Assembly (NCBI GenBank): GCA_947598485.1
Contig: CANQFJ010000008.1
Span: forward strand, 1-53,911
DNA: 53,911 nt
From: an uncultured Bacilli bacterium
GTDB taxonomy: Bacteria > Bacillota_I > Bacilli_A > RF39 > UBA660
Direction of reading: 5' to 3'
The position numbers were made by a program, and so were the translations under genes. Of the stretch, positions 20,830-30,657 are shown piece by piece (within the stretch, counting starts at the first letter, position 1; each line of letters begins with the position of its first letter). The notes beneath the pieces are model-generated. The model ran no database searches and had not been told where the DNA came from. It was given only the letters and a program-made list of their open reading frames with translations.

Positions 20830-21618
20830 ATGGCTAGAGTAATATCATTAGTAAATCAAAAAGGCGGCGTAGGCAAGACTACATCTAGTATAAATTTAGC
20901 TGCTGCTTTAGGTCAATTAGGCAAGAAAACTTTACTTATTGATATGGATCCCCAAAGTAATGCAACTACTGGATGCGGATTAAATTCTAGCGATTTTGAT
21001 GCTGATATATATGAAGTAGTAACCGGATTATGTAAAACTGAAAAAGCTATTTATAAAACAAAATTTAAAAATTTGAGTATCATACCTTCAACTTTAAATT
21101 TAGCAGGTATCGATGTTGAGTTTGTTAAGAAAATGTTTGCCGATAATACGTTTCAAAGAAATAATCAACTTCGTGCTGCTTTAGAGTCTGTAAAAGATAA
21201 ATACGATTATATTATTATTGATTGCCAACCATCATTAGGTTTATGTACTATGAATGCCTTAGTAGCTAGTGATGCGGTTATAATTCCTGTTCAATGTGAA
21301 TTTTATGCTCTTGAGGGTATTACCCAATTATTAAATTCTATTATTATGGTTCAAAATAGTATGAATCCTGAACTTAGAATCGAAGGGGTTCTTCTTACAA
21401 TGCTTGATGGCAGAACAAATATAGGTTTAGAAGTTATCGAAGAAATAAGAAAATACTTTAAGGATAAAGTATTTAATACTATTATTCCCAGATTAGTAAG
21501 ATTAGTAGAAGCTCCTTCTCATGGAAAACCAATAAATGAATATGATCCTGAAAGCCGTGGTGCTGAGGCTTATCACAATTTAGCAAAGGAAGTGATTGAA
21601 AGAGATGGCGGCGAATAA
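20830..21618 (+). CDS. parA: ParA/Soj chromosome partitioning ATPase
   Basis: NQKGGVGKTTSSINLAAAL, DMDPQSNATTG. Confidence 0.96.
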   Translation: MARVISLVNQKGGVGKTTSSINLAAALGQLGKKTLLIDMDPQSNATTGCGLNSSDFDADIYEVVTGLCKTEKAIYKTKFKNLSIIPSTLNLAGIDVEFVKKMFADNTFQRNNQLRAALESVKDKYDYIIIDCQPSLGLCTMNALVASDAVIIPVQCEFYALEGITQLLNSIIMVQNSMNPELRIEGVLLTMLDGRTNIGLEVIEEIRKYFKDKVFNTIIPRLVRLVEAPSHGKPINEYDPESRGAEAYHNLAKEVIERDGGE

Positions 21619-22471
21619 AAAAGCTCTAGGAAAGGGACTAGAAGAATTATTTTCAAATGCGTCTTTAACATTTGATAGTTTTGAAGAGCAAATAGTTAAA
21701 GAAGAAAAAAATAACAGTATGGAAATACCTTTAAATGATATTAGATCTAATCCATACCAACCTCGTAAAACTTTTGATGAAGATGCCCTAAATGAACTTG
21801 CTGACTCTATTAAAGAATATGGTGTAGTTGAGCCTATTATTGTTAAAAAAAGTATTAAGGGCTATGAGATAGTCGCAGGTGAAAGAAGAACTAAAGCTGC
21901 CAAACTTGCTGGTCTTACTTCCATCCCTGCAATTGTTAAAGATTTTACTGATAATGAAATGCAAGAAATTGCGCTTCTTGAAAATATTCAAAGAGAGGAT
22001 TTAAATCCTATAGAAGAAGCTGAAAGTATAAATGCTATTATTAGTGCTAGGGGCTTAACTCAAGAGGAATTTGCTAAAAAATTTGGTAAAAGTAGAAGTT
22101 ATATAACTAATTTACTTGGTATATTAAAACTTCCTGATGAAGTTAAAGAAATGGTTAAAGATAAATCAATATCTATGAGTCATGCTAGAAGTTTAAGCAA
22201 ACTAGATGACCAAGATAAGATGATTAAAATTGCCAAAAAAATTGTTAAAGAAAATCTTAATGTTCGAGACATCGAAAAACTACTTTCTAGTAAGCCTAGT
22301 GCTCTTAAAGCAAAAGCTAAAGAAGAAAAATATCGTATTTATGAAGATGCTTTTAGCGATGCAATTGGAAATAAAGTTAAGATTTCTAATAAAAAGATTG
22401 AGATATCATATGATTCAATGACTGATTTAGCAAGAATTATGGAAATATTCCATATTGATATAAAGGATTAA
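21605..22471 (+). CDS. parB: ParB/Spo0J partition protein
   Basis: KKALGKGLEELF, NPYQPRKTFDEDALNELADSI, GERRTKAAKLAG, LLENIQREDLNPIEEA. Confidence 0.96.
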   Translation: MAANKKALGKGLEELFSNASLTFDSFEEQIVKEEKNNSMEIPLNDIRSNPYQPRKTFDEDALNELADSIKEYGVVEPIIVKKSIKGYEIVAGERRTKAAKLAGLTSIPAIVKDFTDNEMQEIALLENIQREDLNPIEEAESINAIISARGLTQEEFAKKFGKSRSYITNLLGILKLPDEVKEMVKDKSISMSHARSLSKLDDQDKMIKIAKKIVKENLNVRDIEKLLSSKPSALKAKAKEEKYRIYEDAFSDAIGNKVKISNKKIEISYDSMTDLARIMEIFHIDIKD

Positions 22472-22472
22472 T

Positions 22473-22676
22473 ATGAAATTTGAATATAGTTTAAATGATG
22501 AAGTTGTTATGAAAAAGCCTCATGCTTGTGGTACAAATGAATGGATTATTACTAGAGTTGGTGCCGACATAAAAATTAAATGTAAGCATTGTGGCAGAGA
22601 AATAATGATGGATCGCTTAGAATTTCATAAAAAATTAAAAAAGGTGATTAATTATGAAGAAAAGAAAGAGAAATAA
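22473..22676 (+). CDS. DUF951-type small zinc-ribbon protein
   Basis: KPHACGTNEWIITRVGADIKIKCKHCGREIMMDR; between parB and ychF. Confidence 0.85.
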   Translation: MKFEYSLNDEVVMKKPHACGTNEWIITRVGADIKIKCKHCGREIMMDRLEFHKKLKKVINYEEKKEK

Positions 22677-24201
22677 AGATAGGATTACCCTACATCCCGT
22701 TATTACGTTTATAATAATGGTAGCAATATCTATTGTTATAAGTGGAATTTTATCTTTATTTAATATATCCTTTTCTCATCCGGTTGTTAATGAAGCAAGA
22801 CTTGAATATATATCTGTAACTCAATCAGTTAATTCTTTATTTAGTTTAAGTGGAATTAAATATATATTCTCTAATACAGTAGCCAATTTTGCCAATTTCA
22901 CTGTCTTGTCGCATCTTATAATTGTACTTCTTGGCATAGGAATAATGGATTATTCTGGCTTTTTAAAGACAATGATTGGTGTTCTTACTAAAAAAGCTAA
23001 AAAAAATGTTATTACTTTTGTAATCGTTTTTGTTTGCGTAATATCATCATTAGTTGATAATATTCCTTTTATCGCATTTATTCCTCTTTCAGCGCTTATT
23101 TTTAAGTATGGGAAAAGAAACCCTAATATTGGTATAATTGCTTCTTTTGCTGCTCTTACCTGTGGCTACGGCCTTTCTATAACTCTTACAAGCGTTGACT
23201 CGTCACTATCTAATCTTACAAAACTAGCGGCAAGTGTTTTAAATACTAATTATACAGTAGGAGCTTTTTCAATGATATTTATAATGCTTGTTGCTATCAT
23301 ATTGGTTAGTATTTTTGTAACTTATATTACAGAGAATATTATTGCTAAAAGATTACCAATATATGATTTTGAAGAAACGGAAATATTAGCTGAGAGAAAA
23401 CTAACTAAAGCGCAAATAAGAGGACTTTTACTTGCTGGTTTTGCTAGTTTAATTTATTTAGTAATTTTTATTTATAATATTATCCCAGGCCTTCCGTTAT
23501 CAGGAAATTTCTTGAATAAAAATGCTGAACTTTATATTGATAAACTTTTTGGACCTAATTCTTTCTTTAGTAATGGTTCTGTATTCATCATTACATTGTT
23601 ATTTATTATATGGGGATTATTCTATGGCATAGGAGCTAAAACTATAAAAAATAACCGTGAGGCTGTTACAGCTTTAGGGTATAGCTTAAATGGCATGGGA
23701 AAAACGATTATGTATATTTTTGCTGCTTCAACATTTATCAGTATCTTTAAACAAACAAATGTTGGAAACGTTGTTGTTGCGGGGCTTTCTAACGCGATAT
23801 CTTCTTCCGGATTTACGGGTCTTCCTCTTATAATTCTGTTGTTTGTATGTAGCGCTATAGGAACTTTATTTTTACCTGGAACAGTTAACAAATGGACCAT
23901 TTTTTCTGCACAAGTAGTACCAACGTTCTTAAGCGCTGGCTTATCGGGAGAGTTCGCCCAAGTTATTTTAAGATTTGGTGAATCTGTTACGTTAGGATTA
24001 ACTCCAGTCTTTGCCTATTTTATAGTTTATTTAGCTTACTTAGAAAAATATAGTCAAGAAGAAAATACTTTAAGACTTAGTACTGTTATTAAATATCAAG
24101 TACCATATTCAATTGCTACCGGTTTTATTCTTCTTACTATATTAGTCGTTTGGTATTTGATAGGTTTACCTCTTGGGGTTGGTGGAACTATAGCAATTTA
24201 G
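22654..24201 (+). CDS. AbgT-family transporter
   Basis: polytopic 515 aa; AbgT-like DNIPFIAFIPLSA and SVDSSLSNLT regions. Confidence 0.7.
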   Translation: MKKRKRNKDRITLHPVITFIIMVAISIVISGILSLFNISFSHPVVNEARLEYISVTQSVNSLFSLSGIKYIFSNTVANFANFTVLSHLIIVLLGIGIMDYSGFLKTMIGVLTKKAKKNVITFVIVFVCVISSLVDNIPFIAFIPLSALIFKYGKRNPNIGIIASFAALTCGYGLSITLTSVDSSLSNLTKLAASVLNTNYTVGAFSMIFIMLVAIILVSIFVTYITENIIAKRLPIYDFEETEILAERKLTKAQIRGLLLAGFASLIYLVIFIYNIIPGLPLSGNFLNKNAELYIDKLFGPNSFFSNGSVFIITLLFIIWGLFYGIGAKTIKNNREAVTALGYSLNGMGKTIMYIFAASTFISIFKQTNVGNVVVAGLSNAISSSGFTGLPLIILLFVCSAIGTLFLPGTVNKWTIFSAQVVPTFLSAGLSGEFAQVILRFGESVTLGLTPVFAYFIVYLAYLEKYSQEENTLRLSTVIKYQVPYSIATGFILLTILVVWYLIGLPLGVGGTIAI

Positions 24202-24216
24202 AAAGGATGGGGGATT

Positions 24217-25317
24217 ATGGCTTTAAAAGCGGGCATTGTAGGATTGCCTAACGTTGGAAAATCTACTTTATTTAATGCAATTACCAAAAAAAATATTATT
24301 GCCGCTAATTATCCGTTTGCAACTATTGAACCTAATGTTGGTATTGTTGAAGTTCCTGATGAAAGATTGGACTTCTTAAATGAAATGTATGAACCTAAAA
24401 GTTTAGTGCCAACAGCATACGAATTTATTGATATTGCCGGTCTAGTTGCCGGGGCTTCTCATGGTGAGGGACTAGGGAATAAGTTCTTATCTCACATTAG
24501 AGAAGTTGATGCTATAGTGGAGGTAGTTAGGTGCTTTGATAATGCCGAAATAACTCACGTGGCAGGTTCAACTGATCCTCTTCGTGATATTGATATTATT
24601 AATATTGAACTTATTTTATCTGATTTAGAAATTATTGAATCTCGACTTGGTAGAATTGAGAAAAAAGCTCAAGCAACAAAGGAAAAAGATGCTTTAGCAG
24701 AAGTTGCCCTTTTAAAAAAGCTTCAAGAAGCTTTAATTAATAATATTCCTGTAAGGAGAGTAGAGCTTACTAAAGAAGAAAACTTAATAATTAAAAACTT
24801 CAATTTAATAACGGCTAAAAAGGTTATATACGCTGCTAATGTTGATGAAGATACTGTAGCCGTAGGAGATAATGAATATACCAAAAAAGTTAAGGAATAT
24901 GCAGGTAGCGAAGGCTCTGCTGTTGTAGTTATATGCGCTAAAATGGAAGAAGACTTATCTTCCTTTGATGATGCTGAAAGAAAAGAATATTTAAAAGAAA
25001 TGGGAGTTACTAATTCAGGGCTTGATAAACTTATATATGCTACATATGATTTACTAGGTTTATCCACTTTCTTTACCTGTGGAAAAGATGAGGTAAGAGC
25101 GTGGACTTTTGCTAAAGGAACTAAAGCTCCATCTTGTGCAGGTATTATTCACTCAGACTTTGAAAGAGGCTTTATTAAGGCTGAAGTTATGAGCTTTGAT
25201 GATTTAAAGAAATACGGAAGCGAGGCTAAAGTAAGAGAGGCAGGTCGTTTACGTCTCGAGGGTAAAGACTATGTAATGCAAGATGGCGACATCTGTTACT
25301 TTAGATTTAATGTATAA
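24217..25317 (+). CDS. ychF: redox-regulated GTPase/ATPase YchF
   Basis: KAGIVGLPNVGKSTLFNAIT, NYPFATIEPNVGIV, RAWTFAKGTKAPSCAGIIHSDFERGFIKAEV. Confidence 0.97.
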   Translation: MALKAGIVGLPNVGKSTLFNAITKKNIIAANYPFATIEPNVGIVEVPDERLDFLNEMYEPKSLVPTAYEFIDIAGLVAGASHGEGLGNKFLSHIREVDAIVEVVRCFDNAEITHVAGSTDPLRDIDIINIELILSDLEIIESRLGRIEKKAQATKEKDALAEVALLKKLQEALINNIPVRRVELTKEENLIIKNFNLITAKKVIYAANVDEDTVAVGDNEYTKKVKEYAGSEGSAVVVICAKMEEDLSSFDDAERKEYLKEMGVTNSGLDKLIYATYDLLGLSTFFTCGKDEVRAWTFAKGTKAPSCAGIIHSDFERGFIKAEVMSFDDLKKYGSEAKVREAGRLRLEGKDYVMQDGDICYFRFNV

Positions 25318-26438
25318 TGAGTAAGGTTAATATTTATAAATGTGATTCTTATAATGATGAAGATGTTAAACCTGTTATTGATGAAATAATAGGTTTTTAT
25401 GATGAGCTTAAAAATATAAAACAAGGTACTAAAGTGGTCATTAAAGCTAATTTAGTCAGTGCTATGGCTCCAGAGAAAAGTGCAACTACTCATCCAAGCT
25501 TACTTAAACATTTAACTAATTATCTTTTAGAAAAAGGCTGTAGTGTTGTAATTGGCGATAGTCCCGGAGGAGTTTATACTAAACCTTATCTTAATGCGGT
25601 ATATAATGCTACAAAAATGAAAGAAACTAACGCGAAACTTAATGATAACTTTGCGACAGTTAAAACTACCTATGAAGGAGCTAAATTATTAAAGACTTTT
25701 GAATATACGGCTTATCTTGATGATGCTGATTTATTAATTAATTTTTCTAAGTTAAAGACTCATGGCATGATGGGAATGAGTGCCAGTGTAAAAAATCTAT
25801 TTGGTACTATTCCCGGAACTTTAAAACCCGAATATCATTATCGTTTTCCTAAACATGAAGACTTTGCTGATATGCTAATCGATTTAAATACTTATTTTAA
25901 AATGCCTATAAATATTATTGATGCTATTGATGGCATGGAAGGAAATGGCCCAACCGCGGGAAAATCTCGTCATATAGGATGCATCTTAACAAGCAGTAAC
26001 CCTTACGAACTTGATTATGTTGCTAGTAAGATTATTGGTTTAGTACCAGAAGAAGTCCCAACAATAAAAGAATCAATAAAAAGAGAGCTATGTTATCCTA
26101 ATAAAATAGAGCTTAATGATGATTTAAATAAATATTTAATTAAAGATTATGTTTTAATAAAAAGTCATCCTTTATTTTTTATGGATGATAAGAAACTTAT
26201 AGGAAAAATGGCTAATAAATTATTTAGTAATAAACCAGTTTGCAAAGAAAATAAATGTATTGGCTGCGCTAAATGTGCAAGCATTTGTCCTATGAAAGCC
26301 ATAACAATGGTAAATAAAAAACCTCATATTGATCGCACTAAGTGTATTAAGTGTTATTGTTGCCAAGAGTTTTGTCCTGTAGGAGCGATGCAAGTTAAGT
26401 CATCCATGATAATGAAGGTTTTACATAGACATAAGTAA
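25317..26438 (+). CDS. DUF362-domain protein with C-terminal 4Fe-4S ferredoxin module
   Basis: CIGCAKCASICPMKAI and CIKCYCCQEFCPVGAM. Confidence 0.9.
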   Translation: MSKVNIYKCDSYNDEDVKPVIDEIIGFYDELKNIKQGTKVVIKANLVSAMAPEKSATTHPSLLKHLTNYLLEKGCSVVIGDSPGGVYTKPYLNAVYNATKMKETNAKLNDNFATVKTTYEGAKLLKTFEYTAYLDDADLLINFSKLKTHGMMGMSASVKNLFGTIPGTLKPEYHYRFPKHEDFADMLIDLNTYFKMPINIIDAIDGMEGNGPTAGKSRHIGCILTSSNPYELDYVASKIIGLVPEEVPTIKESIKRELCYPNKIELNDDLNKYLIKDYVLIKSHPLFFMDDKKLIGKMANKLFSNKPVCKENKCIGCAKCASICPMKAITMVNKKPHIDRTKCIKCYCCQEFCPVGAMQVKSSMIMKVLHRHK

Positions 26439-26468
26439 TAAAATGTGCTCAAGTGCATTTTATTTTAT
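26437..26468 (+). terminator. intrinsic terminator
   Basis: AATAAAATG...CATTTTATT followed by T-rich tract. Confidence 0.75.
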
Positions 26469-26498
26469 TATATGATAAAATATGGTTGTGATTTGCAT

Positions 26499-27452
26499 AT
26501 GAAAAAGATTGTAATTTTCGGGGGAGGATCTGGCCTTTCTCAAATTTTAAAGGGATTAAAATTATTCCCTGTTGATATAACTGCTGTTGTTACTGTTTGT
26601 GACAATGGAGCCTCTACGGGTAAACTTCGTAAAGAAATGAATATACCTGCCGTTGGCGACATTACCAAAGTAATGGTGTCAATGTCTAACGCTAGTGAAG
26701 ATGTTATTAATCTTATGAACTACCGGTTTAAAAATCAAAGTGTTTATAATCACTCTATTAAGAATTTACTATTAACAGCCCTTTTAGATATGCATGGCAA
26801 TTTTGCAAATAGTTTGCCGGTTTTAGAAAATATTCTTGATATTGAAAATGGTAAAGTTTTACCTCTTACCGAAGATTCAGTTGATTTAATAGGAATCGCC
26901 GAAGACGGTCGTGAAATATATGGAGAAAATGAGGTTACTCACTCTCTTAGCAAAATAAGAGGTCTAAAATATAGTAAGCCAATTAATGTTAATCCTAAAG
27001 TTTTAAAGGCAGTTAAAGAAGCTGATTTAATAATTATATCTTCAGGTAGTTTAATTACTAGTATTCTTCCTCATTTAATTAGTGAAGAAGTAGTAAATGC
27101 TATTAAAAATAGTAAGGCTAAAACTATGTATATTTGTAACTTATTTACTCAACCTGGAGAAACTGATGATTTTAAAGTATCAGATCATATTAAGATATTA
27201 GAAAAATATTTAGGAAAAAATTCTATAGACATCGTACTTGCTAATTCTAAAAAAATGAGCAGTAAGCTTGCTTTAAAATACTCTACTAAAGAGCAAAAAG
27301 ATCCTGTAGAGCTTGATGAAGAAGAGCTTGAAAAGATGGGCGTACACGTTATAGGAGATGTTTTATATAAAATTGAAGATGGTTTTTACCGTCATGATTC
27401 ACTAAAAGTAGGATATCTAGTATTTTCTTACTTAATGGAAGGTAGAAAATGA
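26499..27452 (+). CDS. yvcK: YvcK/CofD-like protein (gluconeogenesis factor)
   Basis: KIVIFGGGSGLSQILKGL, VVTVCDNGASTGKLR, PAVGDI; start moved from 26445 to ATG 26499. Confidence 0.93.
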   Translation: MKKIVIFGGGSGLSQILKGLKLFPVDITAVVTVCDNGASTGKLRKEMNIPAVGDITKVMVSMSNASEDVINLMNYRFKNQSVYNHSIKNLLLTALLDMHGNFANSLPVLENILDIENGKVLPLTEDSVDLIGIAEDGREIYGENEVTHSLSKIRGLKYSKPINVNPKVLKAVKEADLIIISSGSLITSILPHLISEEVVNAIKNSKAKTMYICNLFTQPGETDDFKVSDHIKILEKYLGKNSIDIVLANSKKMSSKLALKYSTKEQKDPVELDEEELEKMGVHVIGDVLYKIEDGFYRHDSLKVGYLVFSYLMEGRK

Positions 27453-28360
27453 CCTATACAACATCACTTAAAGAAGAAATATCTAAAAGTGATTATAGTT
27501 TAATGGAGGCTAGATATGAACTCGAGGCCTTTATTAAATGCAGTGGTAAAATAAAATCAGATATAAAACTAACCCTAGAAAATGCTTCAGTAGCTCGCAA
27601 AATATATAAAGAAATGAAAATGGTTTATGATATTAATCCTACAATTACGATTCGTTTACAAAAACGTTTTAGAGTAAAACAAATATATATCTTAACCATT
27701 AAAGATAAAGTAGAATTTATCAAAGATGATTTAAATCTTTCAAGAATGACAAATGTGCCTTCGGTAAATGAAGAAAAAATTGCTTTCTTACAAGGTGCCT
27801 TTTTGGCATGTGGCAATGTATCCAATCCTCAAACAAGTGGCTATCATTTAGAATTTATTTGTAACAATACAGCGATGGCTAAAACAATCCAAAAGCTCTT
27901 AAATGATTTTAATCTAAATGCTAAAATAGTAGAAAGAGGCTATAAATATATTGTATATTTAAAATCTAGCGATAGTATAAGTGATTTATTAAGACTTTTT
28001 AAAGCAACATCATCTCTTTTCTTTTTTGAAGATATAAGAATATATAGAGATCATAAAAATATGGTTAATAGATTAAATAATTGTGAGATATCTAATCAAA
28101 CAAGAAGTATTGAAACAGGTGTGAAGCAGCTTGAAGAAATTAATTTCTTAAAAGAGCATGATTTAGTAGATATTTTAGATGATAAAACCAAAATAGTTTT
28201 GGAAGTTAGAGAGAAATATCCTGAATCATCTTTATCAGAGCTCGCCGAAATTATAACTTTGGAGTATAATTATAAAATAGGTAAATCAGGAGTTAATCAT
28301 CACTTTATAAAAATTAGTAATTTAGTAAAGAGGTATAAAGAAAATAATGAACATAAATAA
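27449..28360 (+). CDS. whiA: WhiA-like protein
   Basis: follows yvcK; LAGLIDADG-like AFLQGAFLACGNVSNPQTSGYHLEF; C-terminal HTH region. Confidence 0.93.
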   Translation: MTYTTSLKEEISKSDYSLMEARYELEAFIKCSGKIKSDIKLTLENASVARKIYKEMKMVYDINPTITIRLQKRFRVKQIYILTIKDKVEFIKDDLNLSRMTNVPSVNEEKIAFLQGAFLACGNVSNPQTSGYHLEFICNNTAMAKTIQKLLNDFNLNAKIVERGYKYIVYLKSSDSISDLLRLFKATSSLFFFEDIRIYRDHKNMVNRLNNCEISNQTRSIETGVKQLEEINFLKEHDLVDILDDKTKIVLEVREKYPESSLSELAEIITLEYNYKIGKSGVNHHFIKISNLVKRYKENNEHK

Positions 28361-28796
28361 AAGCATTAATACAACAATTATAACGGATAATAATGTAAAA
28401 GTCCTTGAATACTTCAAAGGAGAAAACATTGTTTCAAATCCCTTGAATCTCAAACTCGTAGATTCTGATTTTGTAGTGCTTAATGATGTTCTTAGATATT
28501 TAAAAGATAGTGATGTCCAAATTTTTTTAAAGAAATTAGAAAGTAAAAATATTCATTTTGTTAATATAACCTCGAAGATAGAGGAGGTTTTATATGCTCA
28601 AAGGCTTATTGTGTACACAGATGATAAAGTACAAATCGAAGGACCCGTTATAAGCGTTTTAAAAGAAGAGAGAATATTAAAAAAATTAGGTTTTGGCTTA
28701 CCTTTTATTTATGATTTATCTCTTCAGTTAAATTACTATGGTCTTATAGATTCCATATATTTAGATGAAAAAGTGTTGGTGGATAAACTATGGTAG
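28347..28796 (+). CDS. degenerate EcfA1-like protein lacking Walker A
   Basis: C-terminal similarity by eye: NITSKIEEVLYAQRLIVYTDDKVQIEGPVISVLKEERILKKLGFGLPFIYDLSLQLNYYGL; ecfA locus position. Confidence 0.6.
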   Translation: MNINKSINTTIITDNNVKVLEYFKGENIVSNPLNLKLVDSDFVVLNDVLRYLKDSDVQIFLKKLESKNIHFVNITSKIEEVLYAQRLIVYTDDKVQIEGPVISVLKEERILKKLGFGLPFIYDLSLQLNYYGLIDSIYLDEKVLVDKLW

Positions 28797-29341
28797 AAGA
28801 TATTTTAAAATTAGATTTTAACATTATTGGCGTAATTACTCCAAGAATTAACTTGCCCTCTTTTCCTAAAGACTTAAGCAAGGTAGTAACTTATAAGCCT
28901 GAAGAAAGTTTAAAAATTGTTGGGCTTGATATCAAAGATTTAGACAATTTATCAACAAAAGAATTTAGCAAATTACAGTTAGCAGCTTCATTAGGTAATG
29001 ATGTTATTGTTTTATATGACTTTTCTAAAGGGTTAAATCGCAAAGAAATAAACTACTTTAAATTAGTTTTTAAAAGAATTACTAAGCATTATAAAAAGGT
29101 AATTTTAGTTTCAAGAGATATTGAATTTTTAGCTACAACTTGCGATTATTTTGCCATTTATACCAATCATATTGTTTATAAAACTGATAATATATTTGAT
29201 GATAACTTATATAAGTATATCGATATGCCTAAGATAGTTAAGTTTATTAAATATGCCAATAGTAAAGGTGCATGCTTAAATGAAACAACTGACATTAATG
29301 AACTTATGAAAGATATATATCGGAGGGTCAATGAGAATTAA
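28790..29341 (+). CDS. degenerate EcfA2-like protein lacking Walker A
   Basis: LSTKEFSKLQLAASLGNDVIVLYDFSKGLN...KKVILVSRDIEFLATTCDYFAIYTNHIVYK aligns in order with signature/Walker B/H-loop. Confidence 0.65.
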   Translation: MVEDILKLDFNIIGVITPRINLPSFPKDLSKVVTYKPEESLKIVGLDIKDLDNLSTKEFSKLQLAASLGNDVIVLYDFSKGLNRKEINYFKLVFKRITKHYKKVILVSRDIEFLATTCDYFAIYTNHIVYKTDNIFDDNLYKYIDMPKIVKFIKYANSKGACLNETTDINELMKDIYRRVNEN

Positions 29342-30050
29342 ATTAATATTTAGTTATGATGGTTCTAAGTTTAATGGCTTTCAAAGGCAAAAAAATAGTC
29401 GAACCGTCCAAGGCGATATTGAAAAAGCTTTAAGTACTATTTATAATGACAAAATTGAAATAAAGGGTGCTGGTAGAACTGATGCTGGTGTACATGCCAT
29501 TGGTCAATGCGCTCATTTTGACGCTATTGACGATATACCCAAATTAAAAGATAGACTTAATGGTCTATTAAACCCCGATATTGTTATCAAAAAAGTTTCT
29601 AAAGAATCATTTAATTTTCACGCTAGATTCAGCGCTATAAAGAAGGAATATGTTTATAAGATTAATGTCGGAGCATATCAGGCTTTCTTAAATGGCTATT
29701 ATTATCAGCCTAGATTTAAATTAGATATTAATGCGATGAAAAAGGCTTCTAAATTATTCATAGGGACATACGATTTCAAAAACTTTGTTGCCGGTGAGAA
29801 AGATGATACTACAACGACAATATATAGCATAAAATTTAAAGAAAGATTTGGTAAGTTGGAAATCAGTTTTATTGGCGCGGGCTTTTACCGTTATATGGTA
29901 CGCAATTTAATGGGAGCTTTAATTGAGATAGGTAAATATAAAATAAATGAAGATACTATTAAGGAAATGCTATATAATCCACGAATCGCTAAAAGCTTAC
30001 CAACCGCTCCAAGTGAGGGTCTATATTTAAAGAAAATATGGTATAAATAG
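29331..30050 (+). CDS. truA: tRNA pseudouridine synthase A
   Basis: YDGSKFNGFQRQKNSRTVQGDIE, GAGRTDAGVHAIGQ. Confidence 0.97.
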   Translation: MRIKLIFSYDGSKFNGFQRQKNSRTVQGDIEKALSTIYNDKIEIKGAGRTDAGVHAIGQCAHFDAIDDIPKLKDRLNGLLNPDIVIKKVSKESFNFHARFSAIKKEYVYKINVGAYQAFLNGYYYQPRFKLDINAMKKASKLFIGTYDFKNFVAGEKDDTTTTIYSIKFKERFGKLEISFIGAGFYRYMVRNLMGALIEIGKYKINEDTIKEMLYNPRIAKSLPTAPSEGLYLKKIWYK

Positions 30051-30110
30051 GTAATTTTTTAAATTATTGACTTAAATAAGGTAAAAAAATAGCATTTGGT
30101 TAGATTTTAA

Positions 30111-30139
30111 TTGACTTTTAGACCTGTTTTTCATATAAT
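30111..30139 (+). promoter_or_regulatory. sigma-A promoter for rplM-rpsI
   Basis: TTGACT-17 nt-TATAAT. Confidence 0.85.
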
Positions 30140-30216
30140 TTTAAATGGTACATTTTATTTATGAACTAGTTAAGCGTGGGAAACTGAAGCTAGGGATTAA
30201 TGAAAGGAATTTATAT

Positions 30217-30645
30217 ATGAAATCATTTATGCAAACTAAAGAAAATATCAAAAGAGATTGGTATGTAATTGATGCCGAAGGACAAACTTTAGGACGCGTT
30301 GCTACTAAAGCTGCTCATGTTCTAAGTGGAAAACATAAACCAACTTATACTCCATATGTTGATTGTGGAGACTATGTAATAATCATTAATGCAACAAAAG
30401 TAGTTCTAACAGGAAATAAACTTGAAGATAAGAAATATTACAATCATTCAGGTTATCCAGGAGGACTAAGAGAAAGAACTGCTAAAACAATGATTAAAGA
30501 TTATCCTGAAGAAATGATGGAAAGAGCTGTTAAAGGCATGCTTCCTCATAATAGCTTAGGTAGAGCAATGGGTAAGAAATTATTCGTATATCGTGATGAA
30601 AATCATAAACATGAAGCTCAAAAACCTAGCAAGATGGAAATATAA
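30217..30645 (+). CDS. rplM: 50S ribosomal protein L13
   Basis: [21 protein letters not shown] at 30217 after GAAAGG, not 30145. Confidence 0.97.
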   Translation: MKSFMQTKENIKRDWYVIDAEGQTLGRVATKAAHVLSGKHKPTYTPYVDCGDYVIIINATKVVLTGNKLEDKKYYNHSGYPGGLRERTAKTMIKDYPEEMMERAVKGMLPHNSLGRAMGKKLFVYRDENHKHEAQKPSKMEI

Positions 30646-30657
30646 TAGGGAGGAAAT

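Noticed and set aside
22230-22421. 63-aa plus-strand ORF inside parB
   Set aside because: Out-of-frame ORF inside a conserved gene
20740-22480. parS site next to parAB
   Set aside because: No TGTTTCACGTGAAACA-like sequence; CACGTGG at 18480s and 24550s are inside genes and lack the flanks
24723-25067. 114-aa minus-strand ORF opposite ychF
   Set aside because: Antisense shadow ORF, no domain
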